Made by a program: the position numbers and the translations under genes | Notes under the pieces: model-generated | What the model saw: the letters and a program-made list of their open reading frames with translations, nothing else | Database searches by the model: none | What the model was told of the DNA's origin: nothing | Shown here: piece by piece, positions 1 to 7,490 of the stretch | Numbering within the stretch: the first letter of the stretch is position 1 | How the letters are laid out: each line of letters opens with the position of its first letter | From: Saprospiraceae bacterium | GTDB taxonomy: Bacteria > Bacteroidota > Bacteroidia > Chitinophagales > Saprospiraceae | DNA: 64,000 bases | Direction: 5' to 3' | Assembly: GCA_020631405.1 (NCBI GenBank) | Contig: JAHDHH010000002.1 | Coordinates: 1 to 64,000 of the forward strand

Positions 1-21
1 GTTCGAATCCCTCCAGTCTCA
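1..21 (+). tRNA. 3' end of a tRNA (partial at window edge)
   Basis: The window opens inside a tRNA. Bases 1-8 give a standard T-loop (G-TTCGAAT), 9-13 the 3' side of the T-stem (CCCTC), 14-20 the 3' acceptor strand (CAGTCTC) and A21 the discriminator. CCA is not encoded. The 5' half and anticodon lie outside the window, so the amino acid cannot be named. The acceptor 5' strand should read GAGACTG. Confidence 0.7.
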
Positions 22-26
22 CAGAT

Positions 27-56
27 AGCTTGTTACGAAAGTAACAGGCTTTTTTT
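27..56 (+). terminator. Hairpin terminator after the tRNA
   Basis: Stem AGCTTGTTAC (27-36) pairs with GTAACAGGCT (41-50), with one G-U pair, around a GAAA tetraloop, and is followed by a run of T to 56. It lies 6 nt past the tRNA discriminator base, as expected of an intrinsic terminator. An identical copy lies at 203-231. Confidence 0.8.
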
Positions 57-158
57 ATGCCTGTCAATGAAATGCTCTCTGCTGCCCATCCGCATCAGCG
101 GTTCACTCCTTTCGAGCACAAATTGTGCTCGATCCTTTCGGAACAGTCGTTCATCTTG
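57..158 (+). pseudogene. Short remnant between two tRNA ends, possible tail of a GIY-YIG-type gene
   Basis: Between the two tRNA 3' ends there is an open frame of about 35 codons from ATG 57 to a stop before 170, with no start-to-domain structure. It contains a near-perfect palindrome (TCGAGCACAA-A-TTGTGCTCGA, 112-132) and an outer 8-bp inverted repeat (CCTGTCAA 60-67, TTGACAGG 156-163). From memory, Bacteroidota often carry small GIY-YIG nuclease genes abutting tRNA ends whose C-terminal coding region resembles this frame. No GIY-YIG motif is present, so this is at best the end of such a gene. It could equally be a non-coding palindromic element. Confidence 0.35.
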
Positions 159-163
159 ACAGG
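60..163. repeat. Nested inverted repeats between the two tRNA ends
   Basis: The outer arms are CCTGTCAA (60-67) and TTGACAGG (156-163). An inner palindrome TCGAGCACAA-A-TTGTGCTCGA lies at 112-132 and is flanked by direct CCTTTCG copies. The block could fold into a cruciform or a long hairpin. Confidence 0.55.
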
Positions 164-164
164 G

Positions 165-197
165 TAGGGGTCGGGGGTTCGAATCCCTCCAGTCTCA
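165..197 (+). pseudogene. Truncated second copy of the tRNA 3' end
   Basis: Bases 177-235 repeat 1-59 almost exactly, the main change being one T fewer in the T-run. The T-stem 5' strand GGGGG is present at 173-177. The upstream 110 bases contain no GAGACTG acceptor 5' strand and no D- or anticodon arm, so this copy cannot be a complete tRNA. The spacing between copies is 176 bp. Confidence 0.7.
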
Positions 198-202
198 CAG
201 AT

Positions 203-231
203 AGCTTGTTACGAAAGTAACAGGCTTTTTT
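203..231 (+). terminator. Second copy of the tRNA-end terminator hairpin
   Basis: Same stem as at 27-50: AGCTTGTTAC (203-212), GAAA loop, GTAACAGGCT (217-226), then six T. It faces the 3' end of the minus-strand reductase gene at 274. Confidence 0.7.
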
Positions 232-273
232 ATGCTTATTTAGGTGAAAAAGGTATATCCTGAACCTACTCTG

Positions 274-1368
274 CTATAAGTCATCATAAGTTATCGCCAC
301 ATCAGCAGACATAGGATGAGATTGGCAAGTCAGAATGTATCCGTTTGCTATTTCCTCATCGTCTAAAGAGAAGCAAGTTTCCATTTCTACTTTTCCACTC
401 GTGGTCTTAGCCATACAACTAGCACATGCACCTGATGTACAGCTGTAAGGTGGGCTTTTGTCCATGTCTAAGATAGACTCCAGGATAGTTTTTTCTTTGG
501 ATACATTGACTGTGAATGTATCGCCATCAAGAGTGACAGTTACGATACCTTCTCCTGCTACATCCTTAGATTTTCCTGCTCCATCAGTTGTAAAGTATTC
601 TTTGTGAATAGCCTTTGTCGGTACTCCTTGAGCGACGAGACTTTGCTCTACGGTCTGGATGAGATTACCCGGTCCACACACGTAGTAATGAGCTTCTTTG
701 TCGTGAGTTGGGTGTTCTCTTAAGTAGTAGTTGATCTTGTCTGCATCAATTCTACCTGTTAGGCCTGACCATGCTGAATCTTTGTTCTTCTTCAGAAAAC
801 CAAATACACCCTTGGATTGCTTGACCTGAGATAGGGTATGTGTGACAAATAGTTGTCCTTCGTGCTTAGCTACTAAGGCATCAAATTCAGTCTTGAAGAT
901 AATATTATCCTCAGTCTTACTCCCATATAGCAAGTGTATCGTTGACCTTTCTTCGTATTCTAGTAACGTCTTAATCATGGACATCACAGGCGTGATCCCA
1001 CTCCCTGCTGCGAAGAAGTAGTGTACCTTACTCTTGTCTGCCTCTGGTAAGACGACGAACTTACCCTCAGGAGCAAGTATCGACAACGTATCACCCGCAT
1101 TGACTTGGTCATTGAGGTAGTTTGATACCTTTCCTCCTTGGACTCGCTTTATAGAAAACTTCAGACCTTCCTCATAGGTAGCACTAGAAAGTGAATAGGC
1201 TCTTCTCAAGGTTTCACCATTCACCACCACTTCTACGGTAAGGTATTGTCCTGCCTTATAAGTAAAGGCTTGCTTAGCTTCTTCTGGAATATTGAGGACT
1301 ATCGACTTAGTGTCTGCCGTCTCTGTTATCACATGTTTTACTGTGAGTGTATACATTGTTTGACTCAT
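274..1368 (-). CDS. PaaE-like ferredoxin-NADP(+) reductase with C-terminal 2Fe-2S domain
   Basis: A 364-residue electron-transfer flavoprotein: an FAD domain (RAYSLSS at about 56-62 binds flavin), an NAD(P) domain (GSGITPV at about 122-128, CGPG at about 231-234) and a plant-type 2Fe-2S domain with Cys310, Cys315, Cys318 and Cys348 (C-x4-C-x2-C...C). This order is that of the PaaE/HmpA-like class that passes electrons from NAD(P)H to an oxygenase or desaturase. No paaABCD genes are nearby, so phenylacetate degradation is not supported and the partner is unknown. The start ATG is 5 nt from a TAnnTTTG box, which suggests a leaderless mRNA. It is transcribed divergently from the ABC-F gene. Confidence 0.9.
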   Translation of the reverse strand: MSQTMYTLTVKHVITETADTKSIVLNIPEEAKQAFTYKAGQYLTVEVVVNGETLRRAYSLSSATYEEGLKFSIKRVQGGKVSNYLNDQVNAGDTLSILAPEGKFVVLPEADKSKVHYFFAAGSGITPVMSMIKTLLEYEERSTIHLLYGSKTEDNIIFKTEFDALVAKHEGQLFVTHTLSQVKQSKGVFGFLKKNKDSAWSGLTGRIDADKINYYLREHPTHDKEAHYYVCGPGNLIQTVEQSLVAQGVPTKAIHKEYFTTDGAGKSKDVAGEGIVTVTLDGDTFTVNVSKEKTILESILDMDKSPPYSCTSGACASCMAKTTSGKVEMETCFSLDDEEIANGYILTCQSHPMSADVAITYDDL

Positions 1369-1373
1369 AATTT

Positions 1374-1381
1374 CAAAGATA
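1374..1381 (-). promoter_or_regulatory. Bacteroidota -7 box TATCTTTG abutting the reductase start
   Basis: On the minus strand TATCTTTG matches the TAnnTTTG element exactly. Only 5 nt separate it from the ATG at 1368, so the predicted transcription start falls on or next to the start codon. No clear -33 TTTG was found at the usual 19-nt spacing. Confidence 0.5.
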
Positions 1382-1548
1382 GAGTGATTGTTTCAAATCA
1401 CTTGAGTTTCGGGTTGAATACTTGTGTTCTAGGATGCTTACTTAACGCTTTCTACTAGATCAGAATACTATTCACAAACAAGAAAGGCGTAAAACAGTTC
1501 ATAGATTCAAGAGTTGAACAAATAAACAGCACTTAGATGTAGAATATA

Positions 1549-1556
1549 TAACTTTG
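1549..1556 (+). promoter_or_regulatory. Bacteroidota -7 box TAACTTTG abutting the ABC-F start
   Basis: TAACTTTG matches TAnnTTTG. The preferred ATG (1563) begins 6 nt after it. This argues against the TTG start at 1554, which lies inside the box, and suggests a leaderless transcript. Confidence 0.5.
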
Positions 1557-1562
1557 CCAACC

Positions 1563-3425
1563 ATGCAGCTACTGAAAATTCAAAACGGAAATAAGAGTTA
1601 CGGAGAGAAGATATTGCTCAAGGATCTCAACTTGACAATATCTCAGGGAGATAAGATTGCACTAGTGGCAAAGAATGGAAGTGGTAAGACCACCTTGCTC
1701 AAAATCATTGCTGGAGAAGAGTCGCTAGACGGTGAAAATGCCTATATCGAGATATCTGACAAGGCTAATCGCTACTACCTGAAGCAAGTTCCAGAATTTC
1801 ACCCTTCAGACACTGTGGAAGACGTCATCTACAATAGTAATAACGAAAAGATTCAGACGGTATACAAGTATGAAAAAGCCATAGCAAGTGGCAATGAAGA
1901 GGAGATCAGAGTTCTATCTCAAACACTAGATGACCTCAAGGCGTGGAACTTTGGCTCAAGGATCAAAGAGGTACTGGATAGGTTGAAGATTAAAGATTTT
2001 CAAAAGGAGATGCAGATGCTCTCTGGTGGACAGCAAAAAAGGGTTGCCCTTGCTCAGATGTTGATAGTAGAGCCAGACTTCATTATCCTAGATGAGCCAA
2101 CTAACCACTTGGATTTAGAAATGATAGAATGGTTAGAAGAGTATTTACAGAGTAAGAATCTAACTCTCTTCATGGTGACCCACGATAGGTATTTTCTCGA
2201 AAGAGTCTGTACTGACATCATAGAATTGGAACAAGGTGATATCTTTCGTCACAAGGGTAACTATACAGAATACCTGCAGAACAAAGAACTTAGGCAGCAA
2301 AATGACCAGATCAAGCATGAGAAATCAAAGAAACTCTACAAAAAAGAGCTAGAATGGGTCAGAAGAATGCCAAAGGCAAGAGGGACTAAGGCAAAGTCTC
2401 GAGTTGGTGCATTTGACGATATCAAAAAGGAAGCAACTAAGCGAAGAGAGAGTGATACCTTCTCCATATCGCTAGACTCGAGTAGACTAGGATCTAAAAT
2501 CCTAGAAGCACATGCCCTGACTAAGTCTTATGGTGACATGAATATGGTGGAGAACTTTACATACAAGTTTAGCAAGGGTGAGAAGATTGGAATCGTAGGG
2601 AATAACGGGGTAGGTAAGTCTACCTTCCTCAATTTATTGACTAAGGAGATTAGACCTGATGGTGGCAAAATAGTAGTTGGTGACACTATCAAATTTGGAT
2701 ACTATACCCAAGACGGACTCAAGCTTCCAGAAGATAAGCGAGTACTAGACGTCATCAGAGATATTGCTGAGTTTATTCCGTTAGAAAAGGGCAAGAAGTT
2801 GACCGCAGAGTCTTTGTTGGAGGCGTTTCTTTTTCCAAGGTCGCAGCAGCAAGTCTATGTATCTCAGCTCAGTGGTGGTGAAAAGCGAAGGCTCTACTTA
2901 TTGACCATATTGATGGAAAATCCCAACTTCCTCATCCTGGATGAGCCTACTAACGACTTAGACATCATCACGCTTAACATCCTCGAAGAGTACTTAGTGA
3001 GTTTTCCTGGCTGTCTGATAGTCGTGACACATGATAGATACTTTTTGGATAAGGTAGTCGACCACCTCTTTATCCTAGAGGGCAATGGAGTCATTAAAGA
3101 CTACAATGGTCTTTATATGGAATATAGGGCAAGTAAGACTGCAGAGAGGTATGACGAGGTCAAGGCTGATGTTCCAGCCGAAAAGCCAAAACAGGTAGAT
3201 AGGGAAAAGCAGAAGCAACTCAAGAATAAGATCAACAAACTAGAAAAGACTCTTGCTGATCTTCAAAAGCGAAAGGCTAAGATCAATGAAATCTTTCTTA
3301 CACTAGAAGATGTGGACGAGATCACTAAACTGTCCAAGGAACTACAACACATCGATGACGACTTAGAAAGTACAGAGATGGAGTGGTTTGAGGCTAGTGA
3401 AGCGATGGAAGAAATGATCGGATAG
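1563..3425 (+). CDS. ABC-F family ATP-binding protein (Uup/EttA-like)
   Basis: A soluble duplicated ATPase of 620 residues from ATG 1563. The first nucleotide-binding domain has a P-loop KNGSGKTT (about 37-44), LSGGQQKR signature and DEPTNHLD Walker B. The second has GNNGVGKST, LSGGEKRR and DEPTNDLD. The lysine/arginine-rich linker between the domains is typical of ribosome-acting ABC-F proteins, and a C-terminal coiled coil (about 545-610) resembles Uup. There are no membrane segments, so it is not a transporter. Expected role: resolving ribosome states or a tolerance function; the subfamily cannot be fixed by eye. A TTG nine bases upstream is a less likely start. Confidence 0.92.
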   Translation: MQLLKIQNGNKSYGEKILLKDLNLTISQGDKIALVAKNGSGKTTLLKIIAGEESLDGENAYIEISDKANRYYLKQVPEFHPSDTVEDVIYNSNNEKIQTVYKYEKAIASGNEEEIRVLSQTLDDLKAWNFGSRIKEVLDRLKIKDFQKEMQMLSGGQQKRVALAQMLIVEPDFIILDEPTNHLDLEMIEWLEEYLQSKNLTLFMVTHDRYFLERVCTDIIELEQGDIFRHKGNYTEYLQNKELRQQNDQIKHEKSKKLYKKELEWVRRMPKARGTKAKSRVGAFDDIKKEATKRRESDTFSISLDSSRLGSKILEAHALTKSYGDMNMVENFTYKFSKGEKIGIVGNNGVGKSTFLNLLTKEIRPDGGKIVVGDTIKFGYYTQDGLKLPEDKRVLDVIRDIAEFIPLEKGKKLTAESLLEAFLFPRSQQQVYVSQLSGGEKRRLYLLTILMENPNFLILDEPTNDLDIITLNILEEYLVSFPGCLIVVTHDRYFLDKVVDHLFILEGNGVIKDYNGLYMEYRASKTAERYDEVKADVPAEKPKQVDREKQKQLKNKINKLEKTLADLQKRKAKINEIFLTLEDVDEITKLSKELQHIDDDLESTEMEWFEASEAMEEMIG

Positions 3426-3434
3426 CCAGTCTTT

Positions 3435-3977
3435 TCAAACTGACTGCTGATATGCTTCTGCTATCCAGCCCTTGAGTTCGGCATCGATGGCATCACTTGA
3501 CTCCAATCTTACCCTATGCGTACACATAGTACCAAATGGTCCTGAGGGTTCTAGCCTGTCAGTAGTGGCCTTGTCTTTGATCTTGAAGCCTAGGTCTATC
3601 CGCGTCTTAGTAGCAGGTTTTATTAGGACGAATTGTCGCTTTCTGATGATACTAACACTGGTCTTTTTAGGAGTAATGGTGACATCATCGCCAAGTGACA
3701 CGAGATAGGCAATCAAGGTATTGTAGATAGGCAGTAGACTCTCTTTGCCTTTGTACTGCGCTGCTACTAGGTCTACTTTCTCATCATCATCCTGCTTAGA
3801 TAGTGAGACAATAGTATTGGCAAACCCATGAGTCAAACCATATACTGTTTTGAGGTGTTTGACAGCTTCACCATGCTTAGCAAATGCTTGTTTAGCTAGA
3901 ATGACCTTCCATTCTTCGAGAGACTTGCCAGTCTTCTCGGGCATATTGGCAATCATGGTTTGTAGTGCTTTGTCCAT
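3435..3977 (-). CDS. DUF4287 and DUF5655 domain protein
   Basis: A 180-residue cytoplasmic protein. The N-terminal half (MPEKTGKSLEEW, then a helix-rich AKHGEAVKHLKTVYGLTHG stretch) fits DUF4287. The C-terminal half (DDVTITPKKTSVSI, FVLIKPATKTRIDLGF) fits DUF5655. Such two-domain proteins are common in Bacteroidota and their function is unknown. It is convergent with the ABC-F gene (9-nt gap) and lies 14 nt after the sulfotransferase gene on the same strand, so it may be the last gene of the long minus-strand run. Nothing visible ties it to polysaccharide synthesis. Confidence 0.85.
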   Translation of the reverse strand: MDKALQTMIANMPEKTGKSLEEWKVILAKQAFAKHGEAVKHLKTVYGLTHGFANTIVSLSKQDDDEKVDLVAAQYKGKESLLPIYNTLIAYLVSLGDDVTITPKKTSVSIIRKRQFVLIKPATKTRIDLGFKIKDKATTDRLEPSGPFGTMCTHRVRLESSDAIDAELKGWIAEAYQQSV

Positions 3978-3991
3978 AAGTGTTCAATTAA

Positions 3992-4882
3992 TTAAGTGTA
4001 ATTCAGAGCTGCTAATATTGCTTCAAATTCAAGGTTGACCTTGTCTATAGTCTCTGGTTTAAGCTTCTTGAGGTAGTCACCTGGTGCCTTGCTTCGGATA
4101 TGGGAGGTCTCTTCACCGGATGGCTTGACGGCATGTTCTGCAGCCTTCAACGATCGAATAAGGTCTTCCGGGACTGTGTCCAAAGCTAAAAATACCATCA
4201 ATTGGTCTAACCATCTATCAAAGTCAGTCACCAAGAGTTCGTAGGGTAGGTTACAGACTGATGGTTGGTGAAGTAGGTGGTCAATATAACCTTGGTAGAC
4301 AGCTTTGACCACTGGGATGTAGTCTAGGACAAATTCGTCAATGGTATGGTCTTCGTAGCGCTTTCTATCAGCGTAAAATTCCTTACTTATCACAATGTGA
4401 CTGAACTTCTTAGAATAATAGAATGATGTCAGTACGTCTCTTGGATCTCTCAACACAAGGATGGATTTATACTGACTTAATGCCTCTATTGGGTAGTACT
4501 CTCGAAGTGGTCCTAGGTAGTAGCCTTTTGGGTTGAACACTGCCTTTCGCTTATTCTCATCAGCAAAGTACTGCTTTGGATTGATGCTTTTTACAGAAAA
4601 ATAAGCTTCCACGTCTGCTGTAGCCATTTGGTTAGCTTGCGCCAGTTGGGCAAGTATGGTAGTAGTGTAGGTAGAGGCACACTTTTGTGTAGTCCAGAGT
4701 AGGATACTTGGATGTTGAGAACTGGTCTTGAGTCGCTTGTTGAGTAGTTGTTTCTCATTGCTGTAGCGAAACCACGTTAATGGCTTAACTACAAGATACA
4801 AGAAGACTAACGGAAACCGCAGTCGAAACTGGGTGACGAGTGAATTGCTCTTTGCCGCCTTGACTATTTGCTCGATGATCAC
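3992..4882 (-). CDS. PAPS-dependent sulfotransferase
   Basis: A 296-residue protein with the two PAPS-binding signatures of the sulfotransferase superfamily: a 5'-phosphosulfate loop TTQKCASTYTT (about 64-74) and a 3'-phosphate motif LRDPRDVLTSFY (about 144-155). It would transfer sulfate from PAPS to a hydroxyl of a carbohydrate or other acceptor. The start GTG overlaps the stop of the Wzy-like gene by GTGA, implying translational coupling. With CysC, CysD and CysN made from the same strand a few genes upstream, the glycan of this cluster is the likely acceptor. This is an inference from context; the family also sulfates lipids and small molecules. Confidence 0.88.
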   Translation of the reverse strand: MIIEQIVKAAKSNSLVTQFRLRFPLVFLYLVVKPLTWFRYSNEKQLLNKRLKTSSQHPSILLWTTQKCASTYTTTILAQLAQANQMATADVEAYFSVKSINPKQYFADENKRKAVFNPKGYYLGPLREYYPIEALSQYKSILVLRDPRDVLTSFYYSKKFSHIVISKEFYADRKRYEDHTIDEFVLDYIPVVKAVYQGYIDHLLHQPSVCNLPYELLVTDFDRWLDQLMVFLALDTVPEDLIRSLKAAEHAVKPSGEETSHIRSKAPGDYLKKLKPETIDKVNLEFEAILAALNYT

Positions 4883-6072
4883 TCGTGGTGTTTTCTGGTC
4901 AGATAAAGGCTATTGCCCAATAAGAAGCCTACTATTGCGGTCATCAATGGGAATGCTGTTAGCAAAATTAATAATAATGTGATACAAGCAAAAAGATGTG
5001 TATCCTCAAACAATTGGCCTCGGAAGCACAGCACTATTCCAATAGGAATCAAAAACCCAAAAATGCCAAGCTGGAATATGATACTTCCTATGCCGCTTAG
5101 TATCCGAGTATAGTCGTCCCTGGTAAAATAGAGGAGGAGCTTGGTAAACTCTGTCTTAGGTAGCCGAAACTGCTCCTGCATATACGCATTGAACTTATTG
5201 TATCCTCTTGGGAGGAATTGATTATCGACCATACCTTTGAATGAGTAGTAGACAAACATAAACCGCTCACTCACACTACCATCCGCTGCAAGAAACAGTA
5301 CGGGATTAGCCACAAGCTCTTCTGCAAGGTTGTAGATTCTCTGGTCTTTCAGGGTCTCGTAAGTCGCCTTGTAAGTGATAAAACCTATGGCAAGTACTAT
5401 GACAGCATACCCAACAGCTCGCTTATTGAACAAGAGGAGTTTGACTCCAATAAAAGCAGCTATCCCTACCGCTAGAGTAAGAGCAGCTGTGGCTGATTGT
5501 GCTAACATGATTAGTTGGAAGAGGAGGAGGATGAGGACCCACCATACCTTCTTCAATGGATAGTTAATCAATCCTATGATAGCAAATAAGATACACATGG
5601 TGCCATATTGCGAGGGTTCTGTAGAGATACTTGTGACACCTCTTACCTCCGAGTCAATACCACGACCGCCGCCATTGAGTAAGAAAGTCATAAAAAAGGG
5701 ATAGACGTAAGTCTGTACAACACCAATAAACAACCAAATCAGATTGATACCAGCATAGAACTTAAAGTCTAGTTTCTTGACTTCATAGAACGAAACATAG
5801 GAAGCCCAAGTCACCAGGAGGATCGAAAAATAGTTGGCGACATCTCTGAGACTATTGAAATTGATTGGATTGAAGCAGAGCAACAGTAAGGCGAAGACTA
5901 AACAAGCTCCGAACAAGTATATCGACAAAGGCAACTTCTTTCTATAGCAAAGTGCTATTGGGATGATAGAGAGCAGCAAGGCATTGGGTTGGGTATCTGT
6001 ACCCAACTTTAGAAAATCTAAAAATGGGAAAAAGCAAAAGATGAAGAAGAGGTATATGAATAGCTTTTTCAA
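4879..6072 (-). CDS. O-antigen/exopolysaccharide polymerase-like membrane protein (Wzy/Wzx-cluster)
   Basis: A 397-residue, strongly hydrophobic protein with about ten to eleven predicted membrane segments and a large periplasmic loop near residues 235-330 rich in charged and aromatic residues, the usual layout of O-antigen polymerases and ligases. Sequence motifs in this family are weak, so the call rests on topology and on its place between two flippases and a sulfotransferase. It starts at TTG 6070-6072 (MKKLFIYLFFIF), 6 nt after a TAnnTTTG box, so it may head its own leaderless transcript. Its end overlaps the sulfotransferase start. Confidence 0.75.
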   Translation of the reverse strand: MKKLFIYLFFIFCFFPFLDFLKLGTDTQPNALLLSIIPIALCYRKKLPLSIYLFGACLVFALLLLCFNPINFNSLRDVANYFSILLVTWASYVSFYEVKKLDFKFYAGINLIWLFIGVVQTYVYPFFMTFLLNGGGRGIDSEVRGVTSISTEPSQYGTMCILFAIIGLINYPLKKVWWVLILLLFQLIMLAQSATAALTLAVGIAAFIGVKLLLFNKRAVGYAVIVLAIGFITYKATYETLKDQRIYNLAEELVANPVLFLAADGSVSERFMFVYYSFKGMVDNQFLPRGYNKFNAYMQEQFRLPKTEFTKLLLYFTRDDYTRILSGIGSIIFQLGIFGFLIPIGIVLCFRGQLFEDTHLFACITLLLILLTAFPLMTAIVGFLLGNSLYLTRKHHE

Positions 6073-6078
6073 TGACTA

Positions 6079-6086
6079 CAAAGATA
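6079..6086 (-). promoter_or_regulatory. Bacteroidota -7 box TATCTTTG abutting the polymerase start
   Basis: TATCTTTG on the minus strand, 6 nt from the TTG start of the Wzy-like gene. Same sequence and nearly the same spacing as the box of the PaaE-like gene (1374-1381). Confidence 0.45.
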
Positions 6087-6193
6087 CTAGTCTTGGTCCT
6101 TTTTAGGTCTTTTAGTAGTTACAAGTAGTATATCACCGATCATTTACTTAAAATCCTTAGAAAACACTTGTGAATATAGGTTGGATTATAGTC

Positions 6194-7429
6194 TTAGATT
6201 AACTCTCGTTTAGCTCTCAAATAGGACATCCAGACGATAATGCATTTTAGGGTCATAGCAAATCCAAAGGCTAGCACTGCTCCAAGAATTGACAATTGTT
6301 GGACAAAGTAAATCGACAAAATGGCGCAGGAAATTACTGTAATCAAACTGATCAGCAGGTAGGTCTTAAACCTTCCAAAGCCATAAAGCACATAGGCATA
6401 TACCGCAGTCAATTGCATGGGTAGTGTAAAGATACTCATGATGATAAACACATCCTTGTGCAATGCAATTTCTGGTGTGTAGACTAGTCTTAGCACCCAA
6501 CCACCCAAGAAGTATACGCCAATAATAAAACCAATAGTCATCAGGAACATGATGATACTACTCTTCTTGACAAGGTTGGAGACGGCTTGTTTGTTCTTGT
6601 TCTGGATGTAAGTGGATAGTGAAGGCAACGTACTATTGACCAAAGCAAAGCCAGTATAACTCATCGTCTGTAGGAAGACAAAGAGAGAGGTAAATACACC
6701 AACTAGCTCAGAATGGTTATAATACTCTAGGGCATATTTGGGTGTCTGAGCACTAAGGGAATCAAACAATGCTACTAAACCTAGAGGTAAACCAACAATT
6801 GCAAGGCTTTTAAATTGAGTAAAAGAAATCCACTTATAGGAAACTAAAGATTGTTGTACTCTATCAAAGAACAGGAAGACTAGGGCGAGACCAGCTAGTA
6901 TAATCATGAAGAATTCAACTATAGTTGGCTTAAACACAAATAATCCAAGTAATATTGGAAGTCCGAGTGCTAAGCTTCTATAGATTTGACTCATGCCAAT
7001 GCTTTTTGAAGCTTCTGCTTTGAGGAAGTAACCATAGCTCCACTCAAATAAACCATCAAAAGCTCGAAACAGAACTAATACTATAAACAAGGAATAAATA
7101 CGAGCATCTAGGACAACGTATGAAATAGAACTAGCCACGATAAATGCAAGAATCAATGAAACAACTCTTAATAGGCTAAATGCACTCTTACTATACTCAT
7201 CTCCCTTAGTAGTAATAAGAACTCTGATGTTCATATTAAAAAACAAGAAGACTGGAGAACAAATAGAAAGTATCAATGCATACTCACTAAACTCATCAAG
7301 GGAGAAATGCTTTGTTAAATAACTGGTCCCAAGAAACTGCATTCCAAACAAAAGCATTCCACTTAAAAAGTACCAGTTGAAATGCCTGAAATACTTATGA
7401 TTGATATAATATGATAGATTTTTTTTCAG
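6194..7429 (-). CDS. Polysaccharide flippase (Wzx/MATE-like), probable non-ATG start
   Basis: A polytopic membrane protein of the oligosaccharide flippase superfamily that would move lipid-linked glycan repeat units across the inner membrane. The first ATG (7357) falls inside the first transmembrane helix. The frame stays open upstream to a stop at about 7463-7465 and encodes a plausible N-terminus (NHKYFRHFNWYFLSG, then the usual FSLDEFSEYALILS). No ATG, GTG or TTG occurs there; CTG at 7427-7429 followed by KKNLSYY is the most natural candidate, so that end is given. The gene looks AT-richer than the cys genes, suggesting separate acquisition. It is the second flippase of the cluster. Confidence 0.8.
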   Translation of the reverse strand: MKKNLSYYINHKYFRHFNWYFLSGMLLFGMQFLGTSYLTKHFSLDEFSEYALILSICSPVFLFFNMNIRVLITTKGDEYSKSAFSLLRVVSLILAFIVASSISYVVLDARIYSLFIVLVLFRAFDGLFEWSYGYFLKAEASKSIGMSQIYRSLALGLPILLGLFVFKPTIVEFFMIILAGLALVFLFFDRVQQSLVSYKWISFTQFKSLAIVGLPLGLVALFDSLSAQTPKYALEYYNHSELVGVFTSLFVFLQTMSYTGFALVNSTLPSLSTYIQNKNKQAVSNLVKKSSIIMFLMTIGFIIGVYFLGGWVLRLVYTPEIALHKDVFIIMSIFTLPMQLTAVYAYVLYGFGRFKTYLLISLITVISCAILSIYFVQQLSILGAVLAFGFAMTLKCIIVWMSYLRAKRELI

Positions 7430-7490
7430 AGTATCAAAAGTCCAAATTTCTTTTGATTTGGTTCAATAAATATGTATTTAAATATTAAGT

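Noticed and set aside
177-197. A second functional tRNA gene
   Set aside because: Only the T-arm, 3' acceptor strand and discriminator are present. The required GAGACTG 5' strand, D-arm and anticodon arm are missing upstream.
274-1368. PaaE of a phenylacetyl-CoA epoxidase complex
   Set aside because: The domain order fits, but no paaA-D, paaK or related genes are nearby. The same reductase type serves other oxygenases, so only a family-level name is given.
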